Shown: positions 37,735-46,600 of the stretch, in pieces
How positions within the stretch are numbered: position 1 is the stretch's first letter
How the letters are laid out: every line of letters begins with the position of its first letter
From: Streptomyces dioscori
GTDB lineage: Bacteria > Actinomycetota > Actinomycetes > Streptomycetales > Streptomycetaceae
Length of the DNA stretch: 64,000 nt
NCBI RefSeq assembly: GCF_003024195.1
Contig: NZ_KZ679058.1
Coordinates: 44,118-108,117, forward strand
Direction: 5' to 3'
Notes under the pieces: generated by a model
What the model was told of the DNA's origin: nothing
What the model saw: the letters and a program-made list of their open reading frames with translations, nothing else
The model's database searches: none
Translations under genes and position numbers: made by a program

Positions 37735-39209
37735 CGCTCGCCCCCGGCAGCCGTACGGCCGGCCGTCGTACGGGGCGACAGGGTCCGCAGTGCCACCGCG
37801 GCGGCCACCAGGGCGAGGACGGCGGTCAGCGCGTACGCCCGCCCGAACGCCCCGCCGGCTGGCGCGTCACCGAGTACGAGGACCAGTACGGCCAGTCCCG
37901 TCGCGCCGCCCGTGTACTGCGTCGTCGTCAGTACGGCGGACGCGGTGCCCTGCTCGCTGTCCGGCACGTCCTTGGTGCCCGCGATGTACATCCCCGCGAA
38001 GGCCATGCCCTGGCCCAGCCCGCTGACCAGCAGGCCCGGCAGTACGGCAGTCCAGTAGTCCGAGCCGCCCGTCCCGAGGCCTAGCAGGGCGAGGCCCGCC
38101 GCGCCGACCGCGAATCCGGTGGCGAGGGTGCGGCGGATGCCCCACGGCCCGGCGAGCCGCCCGGTGACGAGGTTGCCCGCCACCACGCTCAGCGCCAGCG
38201 GCAGGAAGGCGATACCGGCACCCAGCGGACCGTAGCCCCACACGTCCTGGAGGAAGAGCGTGATCAGGAAGAACTCGGCGCCGACGCTCGCCATGTAGAG
38301 CGCCGACATCGCGCTCGCACCGGCCAGCGAGCGCACCCGCAGCAGGGCCGGCGGGATGAGCGGGGTGGCGGCCGGACGCCGGTCGTACGCCGACCAGGCC
38401 GTGCCCAGTGCGCCGGCCGCGGCGAGGCAGCCGAGGCACGACGCGGAGGCCCAGCCGTCGACCGCGGCCTGGGTGAGCGCCGCCACCAGGAAGAGCACAG
38501 CGCCGGTGAACAGGGCGGCGCCGGGGATGTTGAGGTGCCTGACCGAGGCCTTGGTGCGCGCGCCGGCCGGCAGGACCCGCAGTGCGAGGACGACGGTGAG
38601 CGCGATGAGCGGCACGTTCACGAAGAACACCCACCGCCAGGAGAGCGCGGCGGTCAGCACACCGCCGATCAGTACACCGGCCGCGAGTCCCACCGCACCG
38701 ATCGCGCCCCAGATCGCGAGGGCCCGGGAACGGACGGGACCCGCCGGGAACGCGGCACCGATCAGGGCCAGCATCGCCGGGGTCAGGGCGGCGGCGCCGA
38801 TGCCCTGGGCGGCACGGGAGGCGACCAGCAGCCACTGGTCCCCGGCCAGTCCGGCGGCGAGCGAGCCCAGACCGAACAGGCCCAGCGCGCCGAGGAAGAG
38901 CCGGCGCGGACCGGTCAGGTCGGCGGCCCGGCCCCCGACCACGAGGAAACTGGCGAAGAAGACGGCGTACGCCGACACGACCCACTGGAGCCGTTCCGGG
39001 GCCAGGCCGAGACCTGATCCGATGCTGGGCAGCGCCACGTAGATGATCGAGTAGTCGAGTGCCACCAGGAACTGGGCGATGGACAGGGCCAGCAGCGCGG
39101 CCACCTTACGGCCGGTGAACCGGGTGGACGTGGGGGCGGGGGAGAGCGCGGGGTCGGAGGTCTCGGGGGAGGGTTGGGGGGAGGTCTGAGGGGTCTGGGC
39201 GGTGGTCAT
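37731..39209 (-). CDS. MFS exporter, DHA2 (EmrB/QacA) type
   Basis: A 492-residue membrane protein with 14 predicted helices. Family motifs are LDYSIIYVALPSIGSGLG near 48-65, VVSAYAVFFASFLVVGGRAADLTGPRR (motif A) and ASRAAQGIGAAALTPAMLALI. The N-terminal 35 residues are Thr/Pro/Ser low complexity. DHA2 pumps export drugs and antibiotics. It overlaps both the phosphatase gene and the cupin gene by 4 bp, so its synthesis is tied to PsuG, supporting export or self-resistance for the operon's product. Confidence 0.93.
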   Translation of the reverse strand: MTTAQTPQTSPQPSPETSDPALSPAPTSTRFTGRKVAALLALSIAQFLVALDYSIIYVALPSIGSGLGLAPERLQWVVSAYAVFFASFLVVGGRAADLTGPRRLFLGALGLFGLGSLAAGLAGDQWLLVASRAAQGIGAAALTPAMLALIGAAFPAGPVRSRALAIWGAIGAVGLAAGVLIGGVLTAALSWRWVFFVNVPLIALTVVLALRVLPAGARTKASVRHLNIPGAALFTGAVLFLVAALTQAAVDGWASASCLGCLAAAGALGTAWSAYDRRPAATPLIPPALLRVRSLAGASAMSALYMASVGAEFFLITLFLQDVWGYGPLGAGIAFLPLALSVVAGNLVTGRLAGPWGIRRTLATGFAVGAAGLALLGLGTGGSDYWTAVLPGLLVSGLGQGMAFAGMYIAGTKDVPDSEQGTASAVLTTTQYTGGATGLAVLVLVLGDAPAGGAFGRAYALTAVLALVAAAVALRTLSPRTTAGRTAAGGER

Positions 39210-39985
39210 GACAGGGCTCCGGTCGGTTCCGGGCTGGTCCCGGTGAGGGCTCGGGTGGTGACGCGGGTCGTGGCGTGGGTCGAGGCGCCGGCCGTGGCGG
39301 GGGTCGTGACGCGGGCGGTGAGCGGCGTTCCGCGCAGGAGGACGTCGATCACCGAGGGGAAGTCGGCCACGACATGGTCGGCGCCGGCGGCCTTGAGCGC
39401 CTCGGCGGTGTCGACGCCGTAGGAGACGGCCACGGTCCGCAGGCCGGCGGCACGGGCCATCGTCATGTCGGTGACGGTGTCGCCGACGTACCAGGACCGC
39501 GAGGCCTGTGCGCGGAGGTCGGCCAGGGCCCGCAGCGCCATGTCGGGGTGGGGCTTGCCGCGTTCGACCATGTTGTGGCAGACGACGGTGTCGAACCGAT
39601 TGAGGATGCCGGTGGCGTCCAGCAGCGCGTGGGCGCTCGCATAGATCTTGGAGGTGGCGATGCCGAGCGGATGTCCCGCCGACCGCCGCAGCCGCTCCAG
39701 CCCTTCGGTCACGCCCGGCAGCAGCAGCTCAGGCCCCCTGCTGAGGACGTCCGTGGTGAAGCGGCGGCGGTAGCGGGCGGCGGCCTCGGCGGTCACGGTG
39801 TCGTGGACGCACGTGCCCAACAGCCCCGCCAGAGAGGCCTCCAGCGGCTTGCCCACCGTGGCCAGCACGTCCGCGTGCGAGGGATCGGCGCCGAGACCGC
39901 GCACCACGTCACCGATCAGCGCGGCGATGGCGGACGGGGTGTCGGCGAGGGTGCCGTCGATGTCGAAGACGAACGCGGTAGTCAT
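39206..39985 (-). CDS. HAD phosphatase
   Basis: A 259-residue phosphoglycolate-phosphatase-like enzyme. Motif I is AFVFDIDGTLADT at 4-16 with both Asp residues, motif II IATSKIYA, motif III Lys in ERGKPHPDMAL, and motif IV WYVGDTVTDM. A helical cap follows motif I. The C-terminal ~40 residues are Thr/Ala low complexity. Its ATG overlaps the psuG stop (ATGA). The position suggests it removes the 5'-phosphate of the PsuG product, as HAD enzymes do in C-nucleoside pathways. Confidence 0.9.
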   Translation of the reverse strand: MTTAFVFDIDGTLADTPSAIAALIGDVVRGLGADPSHADVLATVGKPLEASLAGLLGTCVHDTVTAEAAARYRRRFTTDVLSRGPELLLPGVTEGLERLRRSAGHPLGIATSKIYASAHALLDATGILNRFDTVVCHNMVERGKPHPDMALRALADLRAQASRSWYVGDTVTDMTMARAAGLRTVAVSYGVDTAEALKAAGADHVVADFPSVIDVLLRGTPLTARVTTPATAGASTHATTRVTTRALTGTSPEPTGALS

Positions 39986-40923
39986 GCCGCGGCCACCTGC
40001 CCGTCCGGCTCGGCGGTGGCGGCGTACGCGACCGCGAGGTGCCCGGCGAGCCGGGCGGTACTGATGAGGACCTCGCGGTTGGCCGCGGCGGAACGGCCCT
40101 GTGTCGCCCGCGAGACGGCCTTCATCAGATACGGGGTCGCGGCGGGACCGCGCACCCCGTCGTCCTCGGCGGCACGCAGGGCCTCCTGGATGACCCCCTC
40201 CATCAGGTCGCTGTCCAGGGCGTGTTCCTCGTCGATGGGCGCGGTGATCAGGGCGCCACCGGGCAGCCCGGCCGCCCAGTGCATCCGCACCGCGCGGGCG
40301 ATGTCGCCCGGGTCGTCGATCCGCCGGGGGACGCGCAGACCGCTGGAACGGCAGTAGAAGGCGGGGAAGTGGTCGAAGCGGTAGCCGATCACCGGCACAC
40401 CGAGCGTCTCCAGGTACTCCAGCGTCAGGCCCAGGTCCAGGATGCTCTTCGCGCCGGCGCAGACCACGGCGACCTTGCTCCGCGTGAACTGCACGAGGTC
40501 GGCGGAGATGTCGAAGCTCTCGCCCGCACCGCGGTGGACACCGCCGATGCCCGCCGTGGAGAAGAACGGGATGCCCGCGAGATCCGCGGCGACGATCGAC
40601 GAGGCCACCGTGGTGGCTCCCAGGCCGCCACCGGCCAGTACGACACCGACGTCCCTGCTGGACACCTTGGGCACCTCGGTGCCGACCGCGAAGCGCTCCA
40701 TGTCGTCGGGGGACATGCCCACGGTGAACCGCCCGCCGTCAAGACCGACGGTCGCGGGGACGGCACCCGACTCCCGGACGGCCTTCTCGATGGCGAGCGC
40801 CGTCTCCACGTTGCCCGGGTAGGGCAGTCCGTGGGCGATCACCGTCGATTCCAGGGCGACAACGGGCCGGTTCTCGGCCAGCGCGTCACCTACTTCCTCA
40901 CTTGTACGCAGCAATGGGTGCAC
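39982..40923 (-). CDS. psuG: Pseudouridine-5'-phosphate glycosidase / C-glycosynthase
   Basis: A 313-residue PsuG-family enzyme, which reversibly joins ribose 5-phosphate to C5 of uracil. The residues equivalent to E. coli Glu31, Lys93, Asp149, Lys166 and Asn289 are all present: VVALESTVIAHG, VPKVSSRDV, FDISADL, CAGAKSILDLG and SAAANREV. No pseudouridine kinase is adjacent; instead a phosphatase and an exporter follow with 4-bp overlaps, as in C-nucleoside antibiotic clusters where PsuG relatives act as synthases. GTG at 40923 has AGGAGA six bases upstream. Confidence 0.92.
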   Translation of the reverse strand: MHPLLRTSEEVGDALAENRPVVALESTVIAHGLPYPGNVETALAIEKAVRESGAVPATVGLDGGRFTVGMSPDDMERFAVGTEVPKVSSRDVGVVLAGGGLGATTVASSIVAADLAGIPFFSTAGIGGVHRGAGESFDISADLVQFTRSKVAVVCAGAKSILDLGLTLEYLETLGVPVIGYRFDHFPAFYCRSSGLRVPRRIDDPGDIARAVRMHWAAGLPGGALITAPIDEEHALDSDLMEGVIQEALRAAEDDGVRGPAATPYLMKAVSRATQGRSAAANREVLISTARLAGHLAVAYAATAEPDGQVAAA

Positions 40924-41109
40924 GAGGGGTCTCCTGAACGGTTCGTCGTACGGCGATTGGGGGCGGAGGCGGTGCGTGCGACCCGGTCGGCGCGGGACTG
41001 CGCAGCTCCCCGGGTCACCAGGACTGTCCCGGAACCCGTTCCCGTTCCGTTCCCACCCCGCGATCACCCGGTTTCACGCGTTGTCAGTGCCGGGCGCTTG
41101 AATGGCCGC

Positions 41110-42663
41110 ATGAACCTCCACGACGTCGCGCTGCGGCTGCCGGACACCGCCGAAGTCCTCGACCGCTGCGGCTCGTTGGCGGTTCTGCACGCGATCCTCC
41201 AACCGGACCCCGCCCGTCGGGGCTGCACACTCACCGCTGCGCAGGAGGGGACGCAAGCCGCGCGGCTGCTGCACCCGGACGGCAGATGGCTGAGCGTCGG
41301 CTTCTCCGGGGCCGAAGCCGAGGCCGAAGCCGGGACTGCTGGTGGGACCGGTGGCGGGGCACTGCTGCACTGGCACCAGGTGCCGGGGAAGGGGCGGCCC
41401 GGAGTGCTGGACGACGTCCCCAAGTCGCTGTGGCGGATCCTGGAGGACGTCTCGTGCGACTGCCTGGGCGACCCGCGGCTGATGGCCGCCGCGATCTGGC
41501 GGGAGCCGGGCGACGACACCTGGCGGGCGACCGACGACTCGGCCCCGGGCGCGGCCCCGTCCCTGCTCCGCTGCCTGACCGGCCGTTCCCCCGAGCGCGC
41601 GCGCCGGTTCGCGTTCAAGCACTACGGCACGCGCGCGGGTCGTGAGGCGGTCCACCACCTGATGGCCCTGCGGACGGACCGCGGGCCGGGGCCTGGCGCG
41701 TCGGCCGGGACGGCGAGCGCGGCGCCGACCGCAGGGCCTGCCGCGCGGGCGTTCCCGGCGGCCGGGCGTCTGCCGTCCCCGGCTACGCTCCGGCGGAGCA
41801 GCGAACTGTTCCGCCGCCGTGACGCCTCCGGGCTGATCACCACCGCGGCCTTCCGGCACCGAGCAGGCCACGACCAGCAGCACTTCACCGACCTCGCCGC
41901 CGAGGTCGACGGCGACATGGTGGCGATCGGCGGCGGCGCGACCGCCGTGGACGCACCGCAGGGCGCGCTGCTCACCGCCTCGTACCCGGCGGACGACGGA
42001 TCGGCCTGGCTGGCGTCGTCAAAGGACCACAACATCCCGCAGCCGCACCGGCTGACCGCCTTCGCGATCGGCATGAGGATCGACGGCGTCAGCCGTGACC
42101 GACTGGCCGGGGAACTGCTGACCGTCGTCCGGAACCGGAGCCGGCACGCGGCGCACCCCTTCGCCTCCGCCCGGGTCCCGGAGGGGCACACGCTGATCGG
42201 CGGGGGCTTCCGCGTCAACTGGCGCGATCCCAGGGGCGGTCACACCGAGGGGAACCTCGCCACCGCCTCCTTCCCACGGGCCGGCGGCGCCTGGACCGCG
42301 CGCTCCAAGGACCACCGGGTCTCCAGCCCGTGCACCATCGACGCGTACGCGGTCTGTCTGAAGTCCTCTTTCGTGGTCGACGGCGTCCGGTACACCGTGG
42401 ATGTCCGGACGGACTTCGCCGAGAGCGACGGGGGCCCGGTGCCGCACCCGTCCGCCGTGCTCCCGCTCCCCGCGAGCGGACACGTCCTGACCGGCATCGG
42501 CGCCGAGGCGCTTCCCACCGAACCGGGCTCCCTGCTGTGGCAGTTGGAGCCCACGGCGGACGGCACGGGCCCGGGTGTCAGGTCAGGGTCGAAGGATCAC
42601 GGGGAATGGTCCCCCGACACGTTGTGCGCGTGGGTGCTGGGCATCCGTCTGATACGAAGCTGA
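41110..42663 (+). CDS. Unknown protein with three SKDH repeats
   Basis: A 517-residue protein I do not recognise. Residues 1-230 include WHQVPGKGRPGVLDDVPKSL and KHYGTRAGREAVHHLM. Residues ~260-517 contain three related units: GGGATA...LLTASYP...WLASSKDHNIP...AFAIG; GGGFRVNW...LATASFP...WTARSKDHRVSS...AYAVC; and GIGAEAL...LLWQLEP...GVRSGSKDHGEWS...AWVLG. Each is about 75 residues and looks like a beta-trefoil or lectin-like strand set. No signal peptide. It lies divergently next to psuG, but I see no link to the cluster. Confidence 0.75.
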   Translation: MNLHDVALRLPDTAEVLDRCGSLAVLHAILQPDPARRGCTLTAAQEGTQAARLLHPDGRWLSVGFSGAEAEAEAGTAGGTGGGALLHWHQVPGKGRPGVLDDVPKSLWRILEDVSCDCLGDPRLMAAAIWREPGDDTWRATDDSAPGAAPSLLRCLTGRSPERARRFAFKHYGTRAGREAVHHLMALRTDRGPGPGASAGTASAAPTAGPAARAFPAAGRLPSPATLRRSSELFRRRDASGLITTAAFRHRAGHDQQHFTDLAAEVDGDMVAIGGGATAVDAPQGALLTASYPADDGSAWLASSKDHNIPQPHRLTAFAIGMRIDGVSRDRLAGELLTVVRNRSRHAAHPFASARVPEGHTLIGGGFRVNWRDPRGGHTEGNLATASFPRAGGAWTARSKDHRVSSPCTIDAYAVCLKSSFVVDGVRYTVDVRTDFAESDGGPVPHPSAVLPLPASGHVLTGIGAEALPTEPGSLLWQLEPTADGTGPGVRSGSKDHGEWSPDTLCAWVLGIRLIRS

Positions 42664-42687
42664 CGACGGGCCGGTACCGGATCCGGT

Positions 42688-42740
42688 GCCGAAGCCGAAG
42701 CCGAAGCTGACGCAGAAGCCGATGTCGATGTCGATGTCGG
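42688..42740. repeat. Hexamer-type tandem repeats GCCGAA / GATGTC
   Basis: CGAAGC repeats followed by TCGATG repeats just past the SKDH-gene stop, within the convergent gap. Confidence 0.8.
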
Positions 42741-42773
42741 AGCCTACGAGCAGGAACTCCGCGGACGGCGCCG

Positions 42774-43475
42774 TCACTTGCCGAACAGGCCGGTGACGAT
42801 GTCTCCGATGCCGCCGAGGAGACCGCCGGAGGACGTCTCGGTCGGCGCGGGCTCGGCCGAGGTGTCCGGGGGAGTGGAGTCGGCCTGACTCGGAGCCGCG
42901 GTCGGCTCCTGTGCCGAGTCGGGGGACGCCGTCCGGCTGGGCTGCGCGGCGACCGCTTCCTCCTCATCGGCGGGCACCACCCCGGTGTTGCCCGCCTTTG
43001 AGGACGCGCCGGCCTCGGTGGGCTCGGCGGCCGAGGTGTTCGAGCCCTTCTCCTTCGACGGCGAACCGCCCATCGCCTCCGGGGCCGTGTCCGCGGACGG
43101 CTGCCGGATCAGTGACCCCGCGGCGGTGGACGAGGGGCTGTCGGCGGTCGGCGTGCCGGACTCCGGCCGTTGCGACTGCTGCGCCTCGTCCACGCTCCGG
43201 TTCTGGCTGCTGCCGCCGAGCACGCCGGGTATCTGGAGCCAGGGCGCGGTGGAGTTGCCGTCGGCGATCGCGACGCCGAGGGTGGCGGCGGAACACACGC
43301 ACCCGGCCGCCACGAGCCAGCCCATCCGGCGCATCCGGCTGGCCCGCCGGCCGCTGGGATCGACGAATATCGGTGCGCCGCCGGCCGGGTCGGAGCCGCT
43401 TTCCGCGTCGCGGTCCAGGACGTCCGTACCGTGCTCCGGGCGTATGTGCCCTTCCTCGCCCGCCTTGCCTGTCAT
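42774..43475 (-). CDS. Single-pass membrane protein with long Ser/Thr/Pro stalk
   Basis: A 233-residue protein. The cytoplasmic N-terminus (1-52) ends RRASRMRRMG, followed by one membrane helix (WLVAAGCVCSAATLGVAIAD, about 53-72) and a long disordered extracytoplasmic region rich in Ser, Thr, Pro, Ala and Glu. It closes with GGLLGGIGDIVTGLFGK, an amphipathic or surface-interacting end. AAAGGG lies seven bases before the ATG. I recognise no family; it looks like a surface stalk or a regulator of a membrane enzyme. Confidence 0.75.
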   Translation of the reverse strand: MTGKAGEEGHIRPEHGTDVLDRDAESGSDPAGGAPIFVDPSGRRASRMRRMGWLVAAGCVCSAATLGVAIADGNSTAPWLQIPGVLGGSSQNRSVDEAQQSQRPESGTPTADSPSSTAAGSLIRQPSADTAPEAMGGSPSKEKGSNTSAAEPTEAGASSKAGNTGVVPADEEEAVAAQPSRTASPDSAQEPTAAPSQADSTPPDTSAEPAPTETSSGGLLGGIGDIVTGLFGK

Positions 43476-43601
43476 GCAACTGCCCTTTCACCGTGCTGTG
43501 GTTCGCGTGGGGGCCGTGTGTCACCGGCCTGCGAAAGTGATCCGTTGCCGTGGTGGTGTACGGATTGGTCCAAAGAGGAAAAGATTTGTCCGAGCCTGTC
43601 G

Positions 43602-46385
43602 TCACCACGGGGCGGCCACGGATCCGTCCGCTTCGAGGCCGTACCGCTCGAAGCCGTTCCACTCCGTGATCCCGGCTTCCGCCCGGTGCCGGGCGAAGTC
43701 CGCGAGTGCCGTCGTGGCGCCCGCGTCGGCCGCCGCGCGCGCGAGCCGCTCGGCGGCTTCGAGGTCGTGGGACTGCTGGCGGAGTTTGGCGAGCGCCACG
43801 AGGGCCGAGACGTCCCCGTCGGCGACCGCCGCTTCGGCCAGTCGCTCGGCTCCGGCGAGATCGCCGTTCTGGTGGCGCAGCCGCATCAGGAAGGCGAACG
43901 GGTAGGCGCCGCCCGCCTCTGCGGTCGCGTGGGCGAGACGCTCGGCCTCCGCGGGCCGTCCGGAACGCAGGACGGCCAGGCCGAAGAGGCCGGACGTGTC
44001 GCCGCTCGCCGCCGCGGCGCGGGCAAACTGTTCCGCGGCCTCCGGACGGCCGTCCTTCTCCTGCATCCAGGCGAGGAAGACCAGCGCCGCGGTGTTTCCC
44101 TCCGCGGCGGCGTCGGTGGCCAGTTGCTCCGCCGTTTCGAGGTCACCGTCCAGGTGTTTCAGCTCCGCGAGCTCCACGAGTGCGTAGGGTTCGCCGCGTT
44201 TGGCCACATCCCAGTACAGACGTTCCGCCTCACAGGTGTCACCTGCCTGCCGGCGCAGCTCGGCGAGGTCCAGCAGCGCAGCGGAGTTGCCGGCGTCCGC
44301 CGCGGCCCGGGCGAAGCGCTCGGCGGCGCTGTGCTGTCCGGCCTGCTCACGCAACTGCGCGAGTTCGAGGAGGGCCGAGGTGTCGCCGAGGGCCGAAGCA
44401 GTGAGCGCGAGGCGTTCGGCCTCGTCGAGGTCCCCCGTCATGTCGCAGGACCTGGCGAGCACCGCGTAGGCGAACGTGTCACCGGTGCCGACGGCACGCC
44501 GGCCCATCCGCAGGGCGGCGGAGTGGTCGTTCTCGTCCTGGCGCAGCAGGGCCAGGTGGATGAGAGCGGTGGCGTCCCCGGCCTCGGCGGCCACCTCAGC
44601 CAGCTGTTCGGCCAGGGCCCTGTTGCCCGTCTTCTCGTGGAGGTAGGCCAGTTCGACCAGGGGCGCGGTGTTACCCCGGTCGGCGGCGTCCCGTGCGTGC
44701 CGCTCGGCCGAGGAGAGTTCGCCCGCCTGACGGGCGACCCGTGCGAGCGCCGCGGACGCGGCCGGTTCCGCGCTGTCGGCGGCGGCCCGGTACAAGGAGG
44801 TGCCGCCCGCGCCGTCGCCCGTCCGTTCACGCAGCTTGGCCAGCTCCAGGAGTGCCGTGCTGCTGCCCTGCCCCGCGAGTGCTTCGTACAGGGCCGCGCC
44901 GTGGCGGAGGCGTCCGCGGCGGACGGCGGAGTCCGCCAGTGCTTCGAGGTCCTGGGGCCGGGTGACGTGGACGGCGGCGGCGTCCCAGAACGACTTGGGA
45001 GGGCAGAGCATCCGCCGGGCCGTGCGGGCGTGCTGATCGAGATAGCCGGCCAGCCGGTAGGCCGGGCCTGCCGACTGCTCGTGGCGTTTGCGGCGGATCG
45101 GGGCCAGGAGTCCCGGCACACCGTTGCAGGGGGCGGCGCAGTAGTCGAGCGCCGCTTCCACCCAGTGCTCGTCCAGGGCGCCGTCGTCCCTGTCGGCTAT
45201 GTAGTCCTCGGCGGCGTCCGCGAGGAGGGCCCGGGGCAGGGCGATGCCGTGCCCCAGGCGCCGGAAGTCCATGGCCGCCTTGATCAGAGCCGTTGCCCCG
45301 GGCGGCGCGGTGTCGAAGCGGGCGAGGAGTTCCGGGGCGCCGGCCAGGAACTGGGTGATCTCGCCCGTGGTGGTGTGCGCCAGGGCCTGCGTCAGGCGGG
45401 CGTCGCGGTGGGCCAGTTCTCGGGTGGCCCTGAGGTCCGCCCCGTCGAAGGTCGCGGGGATCGTCAGCCGCCGCCCGCCGGTGGCCAGGAGTTCCCGCTG
45501 CTGGGCGAACGGATCGCTGTCCTGGGCGGCGGGCCGGGCGGTGAGCCGGTGCCAGTGCTGCGGCCACAGGGTGGCCAGGACCAGCACGGGCCTTCGGCTC
45601 GCGTCGCGGAGCGTGCTGCGCAGGGCTGCCGTGATCCGCTCGGCGGTGTCCGCGTCGGGGATGAGCAGGTAGTGCTGCGCGTCGTTGAGCCAGATCACGG
45701 TACGCGGCCCGACCCGGGAGATCCCGTCCAGGGCCGCGGCGGGCCGGGTGGGGTCGAACGGATGCCATACCCGCCACTCGCCGGGCAGCGGCTCCAGCGC
45801 CTCCCAGCACGCCCGTGTCTTGCCCGTCGACGACTCGCCGACCAGCGTCACCAGACTGCTGGTCCCCGACAGGGCGGCACGGACGATCTCGGCGAGCCGC
45901 CGGTCGTGCTCCCGCTCCACGTACACGGGAAGCTGCGGCAGACCGTCACCGCCGGGCACGCCGACCGCCCGGTGGACCTCCAGATCGAAAGGGTCCAGCA
46001 GTGCGACGGGGGCGCCCAGCGGCTGGACCAGCTGGGCGTTCATCCAGGCTCCTGCCGTCTGCTCCATCGCCTCCTCGGCGGGCCACCCGGCCAGTTGGGC
46101 CAGTGCCCCCGCCACGGACACCACGTCGGCCCGCACCGCGGGGATCTCGGACGAGCCGATGATCCGGTGCACGGAGTCCTTGGAAGGGCTGCCCGGCAGG
46201 GAGTCGTCCCGCGCGACCGCGGCGGCGATGGCCTGCACGCTGGGGGCACCCGCGTCCAGGTACAGCCGGTAGAGCAGGTCCTTGAGGTCGGCCGGCGGTC
46301 CCGGCGCGACGCATGGCCGAGCGATGCGCCGCTGGCTGCCGCGCGGCCGGCCGCCGCGCCGCGCCCTGGACTCGTCGTGACTCAT
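43602..46385 (-). CDS. HTH - P-loop - TPR/Sel1-like repeat protein
   Basis: A 927-residue multidomain protein. The N-terminus (about 35-120) is a helix-turn-helix-like domain (LKDLLYRLYLDAGAPSVQAIA, SKDSVHRIIGSS). A P-loop NTPase follows with TLVGESSTGKTRACWEAL near 185 and an ND-containing Walker B-like strand TVIWLNDAQHYLL. The last ~430 residues are about a dozen 36-residue AERxARxAADAGNTxALLxLAxLR repeats. The layout resembles STAND-type signalling ATPases. The start is uncertain: ATG at 46385 is preferred, with GTG at 46403 as alternative. Confidence 0.8.
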   Translation of the reverse strand: MSHDESRARRGGRPRGSQRRIARPCVAPGPPADLKDLLYRLYLDAGAPSVQAIAAAVARDDSLPGSPSKDSVHRIIGSSEIPAVRADVVSVAGALAQLAGWPAEEAMEQTAGAWMNAQLVQPLGAPVALLDPFDLEVHRAVGVPGGDGLPQLPVYVEREHDRRLAEIVRAALSGTSSLVTLVGESSTGKTRACWEALEPLPGEWRVWHPFDPTRPAAALDGISRVGPRTVIWLNDAQHYLLIPDADTAERITAALRSTLRDASRRPVLVLATLWPQHWHRLTARPAAQDSDPFAQQRELLATGGRRLTIPATFDGADLRATRELAHRDARLTQALAHTTTGEITQFLAGAPELLARFDTAPPGATALIKAAMDFRRLGHGIALPRALLADAAEDYIADRDDGALDEHWVEAALDYCAAPCNGVPGLLAPIRRKRHEQSAGPAYRLAGYLDQHARTARRMLCPPKSFWDAAAVHVTRPQDLEALADSAVRRGRLRHGAALYEALAGQGSSTALLELAKLRERTGDGAGGTSLYRAAADSAEPAASAALARVARQAGELSSAERHARDAADRGNTAPLVELAYLHEKTGNRALAEQLAEVAAEAGDATALIHLALLRQDENDHSAALRMGRRAVGTGDTFAYAVLARSCDMTGDLDEAERLALTASALGDTSALLELAQLREQAGQHSAAERFARAAADAGNSAALLDLAELRRQAGDTCEAERLYWDVAKRGEPYALVELAELKHLDGDLETAEQLATDAAAEGNTAALVFLAWMQEKDGRPEAAEQFARAAAASGDTSGLFGLAVLRSGRPAEAERLAHATAEAGGAYPFAFLMRLRHQNGDLAGAERLAEAAVADGDVSALVALAKLRQQSHDLEAAERLARAAADAGATTALADFARHRAEAGITEWNGFERYGLEADGSVAAPW

Positions 46386-46600
46386 CTCAGCATCGTGACT
46401 CACCAACTGCCTGTCCGACAGTAGGACTTGACACATGCGCCCGAGCCTGCATCGGGTCGTCGCAACTCGTCGGGGACTGCTCGGCAGGTCCCACGCTGGT
46501 CGTCACGGAGCAGTGCACCACCGCAGGTCTCTCCGCCCTCAGCCGTCTGCCACGGGCCCCGCCCTGCCCTGTCCTGCCCTCACGCGAAGGAGTTACGCCG

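Noticed and set aside
39982..40923. Simple pseudouridine salvage
   Set aside because: No kinase gene adjacent, and translational coupling to a phosphatase and exporter is the opposite of what salvage needs; salvage remains the null hypothesis in the finding.
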